DNA of 64,000 nt from Blastobasis lacticolella (lineage: Eukaryota > Arthropoda > Insecta > Lepidoptera > Blastobasidae), in NCBI GenBank assembly GCA_905147135.1, contig LR990048.1, positions 10,152,563-10,216,562 of the forward strand, in the 5' to 3' direction. Positions 12,801-24,800 of this stretch are shown here, piece by piece. Below the pieces are notes generated by a model. That model ran no database searches, was not told the DNA's origin, and saw nothing but the letters and a program-made list of their open reading frames with translations. A program made the position numbers and the translations under genes. Within the stretch, counting starts at the first letter, position 1, and each line of letters begins with the position of its first letter.

Positions 12801-15800
12801 GACAGTCCATTGCTAGACTTGAGCCTCCTCCACATCCGTGGAAGGCTTTGCCTTAATCTCGCGCTAGGCAGCCTGCCGGTAGGTTGGAGATCGCGTTGTT
12901 TAAAATTCACACTAGAAAACACGAGACCGATAACCAACTCGATGGACTTATCTGATAATGTAAGCTACAGAGTACACTTTCAACGTCTCTAACCGATAGA
13001 AGTGGAAGCATATCGCTGAGAAAGCAATCCTCGGCACCCAATGAACATCTCTCCGTGTACCTCGTCTACGCAACCACGACCACTTAGACTGTCCAACTAA
13101 GAAGAAGAGGACACCACATTGCATTGAGTGTATATAGTAATAGGTGAAAATTAATATTAAAAACTTTACTGCAAGGTATATACGCTGCAATGCGGTGCGA
13201 AGCCAACGACGAATCCTTTGATCTCTTTAAATATGGTTTAGTTAGGTACACCGAGTTTGTCAATTCGAGCATATGATATAAGAAGATACCTACACAATTA
13301 TAATTGCGTCACTTCTGCTTACCCGCTCGCGACTTGCGTCCATACAAGTAAAGTCAGTAAGTACACAAAAGTAGGTTATGCCTAATTAATCATAATAAGA
13401 GGTAAATGTTTGTTAATATACTGGAGTCAGGATATAGGCGATAGTTCGTGACGACCATGTTTGCAGAGTAAATCTTATCTTTGGTGTACACAAGTAATCC
13501 ATATTGTCGTCAATTAACACAAATTGTACATCTTGCCTAGCCAAATTACTAACAAAGTTCCCATAAGCGTGGTAACTGTGACGCACCCAGGACGCACGAC
13601 TTATTTATTTGATTAGCTCGCGCATTGGCCTTTGCATTTCACACTTAATGTATAATTAGTGGGTTATGAAATATTTTTCATTAGTTTTTATTATGATACG
13701 GTTGCTGTGCGTCACGTAAATATCCTTAACACGATTATAAGCATTTAGTAGTACGTTGGGAAGCAAAGGAATCGTGCATGTACTTTAATGCTCGGTGTGA
13801 AATGAACTTGACGGCCCTAGAACTTTGCCTTTCTGGTCGAAATTTCAGCTTTTGGTGTAGGTAGAATATGGCACCAAGGCCAGGGTGTCCAAAGTCGACT
13901 AATGCCACAGCTAAGTAGAGGCAGATCAGCTATAGGACCTCCATAGACAAAAAATCTTGTTATAAAAAACCGACTTCAAATCACAATAAAGATAAAAATA
14001 TTTTTTTTATCAAATAATATGAGTAAGTTAGATATAATAATTTTTGGACTCAGTACTCTTCATCAGTGGTGGGGTACCTTCAGGGGAGGGGGAAGGTTTG
14101 CTGTATGGCAACGACTCCAAAAATAATGATACCTAAGTAACTTTTTATCTTTTTTGTGATTAGCTTTTATTTTCTTTATATATTGAAAAAAAAAATGTTT
14201 TTAGTGGTAGTTTTGATACCATTGCTACTGAGTAGTTTCTGTCGACAAATTCTAGTACTATCCCCTAACTCCTTATTTATTTAGTTATTTCACACAAATA
14301 CTCCTATTCGCTAAAGAGTTATGTGGCTTCATCATAAGCAGAGCATCATTAGATGATGACACTCTGAAGCGAACACTTCAGTAATATAACGTAACAAACA
14401 CCCCATACGTGACAAACAAAAACGAATTTTTCATATCGGTCTTAAAGTCGGGGGAAATCGGAGAACATTTATATTTATTTTATTTTTTATTTTAGCCATT
14501 TCTGTCCCACTGTAGGGCAAAGGCCTCCCTTTCGATCTTCCATGACTCACGGTCGGATGCTTTCCTCGGCCAATCCTTAGAAAAGGCATTCAACTCGTCC
14601 CGCCATCTCCATCTCAATCGGAGAACATATCTATATAAAAATAAAACTAAAGATTCCGACGAACCGAAAATCCCCCTGTTTTGAAGTAGATAAAAAATTA
14701 CCTTAGCAAATTAAGTACCAACGCAATCTAATCCATTTATTGCCCATTGCCCAAAACAATCGTCGGTGCCATTAACATCTTCATCTGAAGTATTATGGTG
14801 TCATTTGTCGTAATCTGAACAAACGCGGTGTTGTTCGCCATAGACTGATAGGAACTAATTATCTGATAGTGCGAGAATAGTTTCCTGAAATTAATAGCAA
14901 TATCATGTCAAGGCGTTTGCATCGGCGCGGGCGCATGCGGCTCGCGCGGAGGCTGCGGAATTATAGGCTCGACCACCGCCGCGACCTATCGATTATCACC
15001 GATAGGTCGCGGCGGTATCTAATAATGCGTAACGAACTCTTTCATGCTTCAAAAGTTTAACAAGTTAATTCGCGGAAGTACACGATTCTATTGCATGTTA
15101 CAGAGATGTCAGGTTTATTTAGTAAAAAAATTATAATATTGGCGTTTATGTTCCGGTTGTGCTCTCGTGTACGATGGCCCGGGGTCCGCCATGACCATGA
15201 TCCAGGATTTGGCAGATCTAAAATTATAGTGGAGTGACTGCTTTGACCACCGTGACTCTGCTACCAGGGAAACCTGACCAGCGAGTGGATCGTGGTTACA
15301 TTCAGTCGCCTGTATGTGCAGTTTTCATCACGATATTTTCCTCACCGTAAGATCATCGGTTAGCATTCAACTCGGAAAGGAGTCATTTATACATGGCCGC
15401 AGTGGGATTCTAACCCGGTACCTCTCGCTTACGAGTCAGATATACCTTAACCACTCGATTACCGATGCTCCGTCGGGTTTATGTGTATAAATTGCATGCT
15501 TATGCTCTCAATCTCAGCAAAACTCCTAATATTTTTGCTGTCTCTACCTCTACCAGATAGTTATTTGCGGGCGACATAATCTTCATAATGCGATAGCAAA
15601 CATGAAAGGTTTATGTCAAATTATTAAATTAATGAAGACAGATTAGTTACGTAGTACTTTTCAAACGAAGATCAACATTATGACGTGGTAGACTTAAGTA
15701 TGGCCCGGTGAAGAGATATCCGAAATACTTATTTTATACGCCCTGGCTTCGCACGGGTTTTCTCGGCTTTTCACTTACTATACTTAATATACCTACTAAA

Positions 15801-18800
15801 TCCGTTGCGCAGTTTTAGAGGAGTTAGCGGTATAACCAGACAGACTTTATTTTATACTGGCTTTTGCCCGCGACTTTCTTTGTCCGCGTGGAAATATATA
15901 GTTTTTATGACAGTTTAGCTTTTGCTCGCGTATCCATTTTAAATTACCTCCGTGGTGTATGAATGCTAGTAATACGGGGAAGTCAAGCTGTATCTTTGGT
16001 TCTACCTACTTGAATAAGATAAAACATGGCTTAGATTTTAAGTTGAACACCAAACTGTGAAAACTGCATCAAAGTCTAGTCAGCGAATTTTGCGCGATGC
16101 GCGAAGAAACAGACAAACAGACAGAAAAAATAAAATAAAATTTTATTTGGGCATGGTTACGTCCAATGCCGAAATTTTTTTCTGAAATATCTTCAAAAAA
16201 ATACAGACGCGGCTTTTTACAGTTTCATAATAGTATAGACAACTATGTAAACATAAGGCAAACCTTCAACAATTTTTCGACCTTAGCCCTTCTATAGAGC
16301 TCTCGACACGCTACATTTTTATTCAGAAATCTCAAGAAAGCATTGTTCGAAATTACTTAAAAGTCAGAATTATAGATAAGTATTGTTGTTGAATTGTCTA
16401 TTAATTCAAATAATCATATTAATCCTAAAAACTTCGAATTTCTAATACAGCCACGTCGTATCATTTATCGGCCATTGCCTTGCCGTGCCGTGCCGTGTCC
16501 GTTAGAATGTAATAACACCAACTCCGACTTACGGGTGTCGTACTGAATTAACCAGCCTCCAGGATCCTCCAGCCAGCCAGCCAGGATCTCCATAGACCTG
16601 GGGCTCTATTTTTGAATCCCTAGCCTCGAATAGAACGGTTTTCAACTTTGATTTTCGTAATTAAAAGTTCAGTATTTTTTAAATTACATGGGCAACACCG
16701 AAAGAGTAAGGTTCCAAAATAGAAAAAAATCAGCATCATGCATCAATATATCAAATTTTGAATGCTGAAAATCAAATTTGAAAACCGTTCGAATCGAGAA
16801 GGGCGATTCAAAAATAAGTAAATGGATTCTCCTGAAATAAATGGACAGCAGCATTCTCTGTTGAGTACTTCATCTCTGCGATCTCAACCTGCTTGCCAAG
16901 CAAAAAGTGTTTGTGGCAAAACACCCTAATTATATGGAGAAGGCTTACGTGCAGCATTGAACTATTATGGGCTGTTGATGTCAAAGGTACATCAGTCAAC
17001 CAGCATAAATACTAAATAACGGTTGGGTACCTGCTTACTGCTAATAATAAGTATTTAAGTAGCTTCGTTTTATTTATTTCTCAACGCATTTATCTGATTG
17101 CCCTCGTTGCAAAACAAATTTATTTTAATGAAAAAATCAGTCAAAATAGGTACCTAGGTACTTTAAAAAATATTGACCATTAAACATGGAAAACAACGAC
17201 ACTATATTTCAATTTAAATAGTTTTAGGCGTCATCATAAACAGTGTTGTTTTTATCTTCCTACGAACAGATAAGTAGGTAGTATTTAAAACGTTTTCCCT
17301 GATGATCTTTGTTTATTTAATTAACTAAAAGGCGGTAGGTAACAAATGAGCTATGTTAAAGTGGTGAGTGGACTTGTTTCTTATGCCGAACTGTGAATAT
17401 GAAGGGTGTCGAAATAAAGTTGATATGAATGACGTCCTTCATTATCATCGTCATCATCCCCATCTAGGCGTTAATGTCCCGGTTGTGCTCTCGAGAACCG
17501 AGGGTTCGGGGTCCATCTTGACCATGGCAACATCATTATCATCATCAACAGCCCATAAATAGTCCACTGCATGGCCAAGGAGCAACTTTGAGATGGGTTG
17601 GAGATCGCAGTGTTGAAAATACTTAACCGCGAATGTTGCTGTCCATTTTCTGCCCTACGGAGGTAAATATATGGTCTCTCCCCATGACATAGCGGCCTAC
17701 TACGACACATGTCATGTGGGGTTAGCTACCGTCAGTCACCACACGTCATAGATAGAGGTGGCGACTTTCGACTCTGTCGGTCACTCATCACACGGCAAAT
17801 CCTACCTACTCACTTACTAGGTAAACAAAACGAATTATTAATTATATAGAAGAAAGTTAAAAATAACTATTGTTATTCCAATTTACAGTCAGACGCAGTC
17901 ATACATAGTGTCTTTATTACTAATGATTAATGAAATTATTTGTTCAGGCTTATACACAGTGGCTTTACAACTGGTGTTATAAAATTTAATCACTGCCGTG
18001 ATTTCACGTCATATATTTGCGATGTGTCATGTAAATACTGAATGAACTGTATTGTCTCAACTCAAGCGCTTGAACCGCATCTGTTTCTAAATGCAGCTTG
18101 CTTTTTAGTAATATTATGTAGATGACAGCTATTTACCGAAATGTTTAGCAGCCTAGTTAGCAGCAATAACTAGCAAATAGGCAATCGATTAGTATTAGTG
18201 CTCCCACATAATTATCCTACTATTTCACAAGGACTTTTTATTTATAGTAACAATTGTTTTTTAGTCTTCGGTAATGAAGGCTTACCAGTGGTTACCAAGA
18301 TGTTTTTCTTTTCGATTACCGGGAATTCTCTCAATACCTACATAGAAACAGTGTTCAGAGACAGCGATCACGTGTTCCCTGACTGACTCAGTTGTAAAAA
18401 TGACGTTTTAATTTCTGCCATTGTTTTTACTGTATAATCTAACAAACAAATAAAAATGACTAATTAGTAAGGATGTCGTAAATGACTGTACCCTACTGAG
18501 TAAATTTCGATTAGAAGATCACGTGAAATGACGTCAGTGTGGTTGAAGCGTCCTAAGCTTTCTTAAATAACATTTATCGTGTAAAGTACATTTGATATAG
18601 GTAAAGGTGTCCACAACAATCCTTATTTTTTGTTTAAGTTTGGATAAGTTTGTGTGTTGTAGATTAGAGTCGCGCGGCGCGGCGAGGAGGTATGCGGGTA
18701 CCGGGTAGGTACTTTCAGTTTGTGTAAGAAGTATTTATCGTTCACGCGGCGGGCGGCTTAGCGGCTAATCTGAGAGCAAATCTTGTTGGTGTCGCGGCGA

Positions 18801-21800
18801 ATTGGTTCACAATGTTATCAGGCACGCCAAATATTAGCACTGTAGTCGTTAGCAGCTCCCCGCGACCTTGCCTCACCAGAATCCATATATTAACCGCTAA
18901 CAACGCCTTGCTTTACGTTACGGCAAACATTAGCTTTGTTATTGAAAAGAGGGCTTAGTACGCCATTACTGTAAACTATAACAAATAGCGCATACGTGAT
19001 AAAGTATAATGAAATGGATAATGCATTGCACATAGGAGTTAGGAAATAAAGTAAACATTTGTTTTATCTATTACGGGCAATTCTCTTGAGGACCATAACG
19101 TTTTTATTGCTGAATTATTTATTTAACTTATGCGCAATTGTAATTCTTGCAACAATAATTTATTTGTTTCCGAATAGGTAATTAAGTTACATTGTTAATT
19201 TTATTTATTACGCTTTTATTTTATGAATAACGTTTCGCAGTTAAAGTTAACTGCGATGTGCTCAAAAGGATATTACCTAGAACAACAACAATATAACTAT
19301 GATTATATTACTAAAATAATACAACGTCCTATTAATTATCAATTTCCTTATTTTCCATACGGACCTAAATAAAAGAACCCATTGCAATGTCATAAGTGTC
19401 AGTAGACCGTGATAAGACGGAATTGTTAAGTTAACCGTAGGTCGACAACAACATTAATTGTTGTCATGTTCAATCAGCTATGACGACACGCATATTTTTC
19501 AATTCTTTTTTAGCACAGACGTCTAAATAAGTCAATTTATTTAGATATCTGTGATGGCTAGGTTTTGACCGCCATCTGAGTGGTACACAATTCACGATGG
19601 GGCATTATGATCTCCGTAAACCAAAAATTGGACAAAAAGCTCCGTACACTATGATCTACTACCCGCTTGCCAAGCGAAAACAAGCATACCCCATCCACTA
19701 ACATGGAGTTCAAGTTCAATTATGATGTAATTGTCGATCATAGACCGACAACTGTTGCGGAGGACGATCTCACTCCACAAGATGTACGGACGACTTTTGA
19801 CGACGACGATGTAGAAGAATGCTGGGCTTCTCTGCATTTGGTTGCTAAAATGCATGCCTAGATATGGGAAAGAAACTTCTTCCATACATAAATCTCTTTG
19901 CCTTCCGTATGGAAGTTCAACACCAGCGTGGCTGATATGATGACGTCACACTTTGACAGGACAACGGCGCTGGTTGACTGCCCAGCCCTGGACAAGGGAG
20001 ACATCTACACACAATCGGAGTTCCTGTCGCGGCTCGCGAACGAGTGCCGCTACGACCGGCTGCTGCTGCCCACCTACCAGACCGGCGAAGTGGTCTACGT
20101 ACACGCCAGCGCCTACGTCTACTTCATACAACCGGCTGAGGCACATGATTTGGTTAGTATCCATCATCATCCATCATTGGGTAATAGTTGTTGGTTGTAT
20201 AATTACGTCAAGCCAGATATCCGTATGCGCGCACGCATTTGCGACCCCCTCGCTGTCTGTTGAACATAGGCGATAGCGATAATGTAGTGAGAGGTCACTA
20301 CTTGATCATTAGATATCCCGCTTGCTTTCCTCTTTCCTGTAAGGACAGGTACAAGAAGCATATTATTTCTCATCAATATATCATCAATTGGGGTATACTT
20401 TCGACCTGATAAAAGCTCTTCATTTTACTTTTTTAAATGACCCTAGTGCCAAACAAGCCGTAACTCCACTTATTTGAAAGCGTTAGCTTTCGTTTCGCCT
20501 ACTATAATTACAATCATAATCATAATCATAATTTTTTCATAATGGACATACAAATTATCATAATCAAATAGGTTCATTGTAAATAATAGTTACGTATACA
20601 AAATAAATAATATACATTTCATGTCATATACAATTAAAACAATAAAATTTGTAGAGTCATATAAGTTTCTTCGATTACATGTCCAACTTCTTACTATTTC
20701 AAATTCGTCAAAAGTGTTGAACGCTTGCTCTATCAACCAATTTTTGGTTTTAATTTGGAAATATTCTGACTCGGAGCGGCCTTTATCACTTCAGGTATTT
20801 TATTATAGTCGAGAAGGTTCATAACGTGGATCGTGCGCGTAGTCCGCTCCAGCCTATCTCTCTTTCGGAAGCTGTCCAAGTTGACACGCGCGTATCTGCA
20901 ACTTGTAATATCAGCAAGCAAGGCAAGGTCAATTATTATAGTCCTCTCATTTTCTCTCCCCTCAATTTCTCTGGCTATGTCACCACGAGCCCTCCGGCGG
21001 CATAATCGCGACGTTTTTATCGACATGTACACACAGGCGACAGCACATTATGTTGGCCTGTTTAGACTTTAGAATAATTTATAATTACTAACATTATGGA
21101 AGACATTTTTATTGTTGAATGACAAACACGAAAATAACCATCAATCTACTTGATGAATTGTGGAACGCAAGTTAACGATAACGACCCTTTTTATGTTTCC
21201 TTCAAACTCACCAGCAAAGTACTTATAATATATTTTTTCCTTCTAGAATTTCAAACTGCATTTCCTCCTTCAACTGCGATGGACGGACGCGCGGTTGGCG
21301 TATGCGCTATACTCACCGCAGAGGTCAAAGATCATCGGTGAGAGCGACTTGCGGCAGCGCATATGGGTGCCGCACCTGTACATGTCCAACGAGCAGTCCT
21401 CCAGCCTGATGGGCACCGACAGCAAGGACGTGCTCATCTCGATAGCGCCGGACGGCGAGGTGCTGTTCAGCCGGCGCATGCAGGCCGTGCTGTACTGCTG
21501 GATGAACCTCCAAAAGTTCCCTTTCGACGACCAAAAATGCTCGATGAACCTCGAAAGCTGTAAGTGCAACACTGTGTTTTGTTTGAAAACCGCAATAACA
21601 TGTGCGATTTATGAGCTCGTGTCTTCCTCGATTATGTCATATTTTAACCATTTTCCTTCCGGATAACCGACAGGGAAATACAACGCGTCGATCTTGCGGC
21701 TGATGTGGGAGAGGGAAGACCCGGTGCGGCTCTCTTCGGAGCTGCATCTCACCGAGTACTCGCTGATGGACTACTGGACCAATGAGTCGGTCGTACGAGG

Positions 21801-24800
21801 TGACATTGTAAATATGCGCCTGGGAGGAGGTAGATGTAATGTCATTTATTTATATACGTTTGTATTGTCTTTTTTTAATTTTATAACAGCTAAGTTAATG
21901 AAAAAATTGCTTAATAATGCATGCTTCAATAATACACAGACTTATTTATTTAACATATACTTTATAGCACACACTTACAACAGCAACAAAACATATTACA
22001 ACATATTGATTGCACTAAACTTCACGCATCGATGTATATTTGAAGGACACCTTTTTACACCCAAAATAATAAGCTAACTAAACTATTAAGGCTTAGGTAC
22101 TTACTGGGACGAAATTCAGGGACTGTAAATGCCCTAAAATGGACCTACAGATGGAATGATAGATAGTTAAACATTTTATTGCTCATAAAAACAACAATTT
22201 CAATTACTTACAATAATACCTATTCATAGGAATTTTTATGAAACATTGCATCATAAGACACGTATAATACAAGTACTTGATCGACTATCTACCACAGTAA
22301 TAGATGCTTACGTGACGACAAGAGCTTCATACGACACTTTGACGTAATCCGAGTGGATATGTACATTTCCTTAAATTATGTTACAGCTGGAAACTATAGC
22401 GCGTTGAAGTTCACCTTCAAACTGGGCCGCGAGGTCGGCTACTACCTGATGGACTACTTCATCCCGTCCATGATGATAGTCGCGACTTCGTGGGTCACCT
22501 TCTGGCTGCAGGCGGACGCTTCACCTCCTAGGATGACCTTAGGTAATATCACACGCTGAGACTATTGTTTACCTACTGAGAGAAATGATTAAAAGTTTAC
22601 AATGCGAAGATGAGATTCATACTCGCATCGTAAATGTATTTGCCTTAAATAATAGGTTGACCGGCACGTGTGACGAGATTTTTTCCGGAGTGTACAACAT
22701 GGTTTTTTCTAATGGATAGTTAGGAATTTCCTAAGGAAACTTAAGGCATTACATGTTTTATTCTACGTTTGGTAGATACCTACTAAAAAGCAAAGTCAGT
22801 TTGGAATTAATATATATCTAGGTAAGTATATTGCAGCTTTACATTACCTATATGGCACATGGTTAGCCAATCTACCTGTTGGAAAGTGGCAATCTTATCC
22901 AGGACAACTGCAACATAACGGTTTGTTCCGGACCGGGAATATTTATTTTGTTATACAAACGAGCATTTGTTGCGCAAGCTTTTGCTCGCGTCGCGAATTT
23001 AACTACAGTAGGACCTAGAATTCCCTAGCACCATAATGCACAATATCAGTCAGCGCCATTGAAATTGAACCATAGGACCTGTTCTCCTAATGATGATCAC
23101 CAGATGCTGCTAAAACCCAGAAATCAACGTCCTTCGAAATTGTCTCAAAACGAAAATGACGTGCCTCGCTAAAATAGCCTAATCAGCCCGATCTAATAAT
23201 GAAAACATAATCATTTAAGATTTTAATAAGGAATGGAAGTCTTTAGAAAACCGTCCTTCATATCGATACCGACCATATTTACTTATCTGATTTATAGTAC
23301 AGATATGTAGTATGATTGTTGCACGTTCTAGGTACGAGTACGATGCTGTCGTTCATCACGCTGGCGTCCTCGCAGTCAAAGACGCTGCCGAAGGTGTCGT
23401 ACATCAAGGCCAGTGAAATCTGGTTCCTGGGCTGCTGCGGTTTTATATTCGCGGCAATGGTCGAGTTTGCCTTCGTCAACGTCATATGGCGCAGAAAGTA
23501 AGTACCTAGTACCTACGTAGTAGTCATAGTAAGTCGTAGTGGGCGGGGCTTAACTGGACTACGCCACGTTGTCAGTGCGCTGTTGTTATTTCACGGCCAA
23601 TCACGGTCGAGAATTTCGTTAGGCTTTAGCTTTGTTAGGAATTATGATAAGCCAATCCATGGACAAATTAAGATAAGATTGACGTAGTAGGTGGTCGTAG
23701 TCTTAGTCGTAGCTGGCACAAGTGTGTACATTCGCTCGCTATAGCTTTAGGAAGCAAAGGTCCATCCATTTCAACAATAAACCTCCATTAACCGCCCAAA
23801 ACCGAATTCCAGGAAGGCGGTGAACCTCAAGAAGGTGAACAGCAAGTACATCTTGAAGAGCACGCTGACGCCGCGACTCGCGCGGAAGGAGCTACAGAAG
23901 GAGCTGCAGTCCTCACCAACCATGTCCAAGTCGCGGTCCTGCACTTCCCTCAACCAGGAGGCCAGCAACGATCCAAATGGACCGGGATATAACAACTACC
24001 TGACGGTGCATGTAAGTGTTTAAAGTATCTAGACGCACGGACCGTTTGGTTCCATTTCGAGCTCATGGAGTAGATGGGAACATTTTACAATTACTCCTAC
24101 TACTGCTATTGTAAAAATCGTTATTGATATGTATTTATTTGCAAAATATGTAAAAGTAGGTCAAGGTTAACGAGCGTGTTCTGCACTTTTTACCCACGAC
24201 TGAATGGAGATTGTATATGAGTTTGGGGTAAGAGGTTGTGTGTGTGTATCCCATCGAATGTGGCCATTTACCTGTTTCGATACAGGTTTCCATTTTGATA
24301 AAGGTTTACTAGAATAAATTTGTTATTCATAGGCGATGGTTCTTAGATAAGTATCATTGCGTTAGCATTCAGGGGATGCAATTTTCAAAAATGTTGTAAT
24401 TGATCTTCAAACCGGCTTGACCGATTTAGATGCAGTTTCCTGCAATGGATATGTTATTCATCGGCGACGACTATTTTTTAGATGTGGTTTCCTACAATGG
24501 ATTGATTATTCATCAGCGATGATTCTGTTTTTAGATGCGGTTTCCTGCAATGGATTTGTTATTTATCGCGGTTAATTCGATAAAGATTTTGACATTAATC
24601 GATGATAGTTCTTAGAAAAATAGTATGGTATTAACTTAAAACTATACCTTAGAAATTGAAATGATGAATTTTAATTTCTGTTACGGGTCTGGGTGTTCTA
24701 TGTATAATAAGTATGTATTTAAAAGTATATAAGTAGTTTATCAGTAATCTAGCACCCATAACACAAGCTTTGCTTACTTTGGGGCTAGATAACGCTGTGT

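Larger units (their letters stand above)
3882..19959 (+). other. Intron 1 of the chloride-channel gene (16.1 kb)
   Basis: The intron runs from donor gtaagt to acceptor cactttgacag. It is filled with SINE, LINE and MITE remnants, listed separately, and two GC-rich patches near 10.1 and 18.7 kb. I found no convincing coding exon in it. Stretches where I see nothing recognisable include about 3900-5390, 10600-11700, 13100-13950 and 17800-18650. Confidence 0.8.

Noticed and set aside
15141..15471. tRNA genes suggested by A/B-box-like sequences
   Set aside because: The heads at this and the other SINE loci lack a complete foldable cloverleaf and continue into SINE bodies.
19649..19885. Overlapping ORFs on both strands (Asp-rich plus-strand frame) before channel exon 2
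   Set aside because: No homology recognised and no acceptor/donor phases that fit the channel. Probably incidental, or an old repeat.
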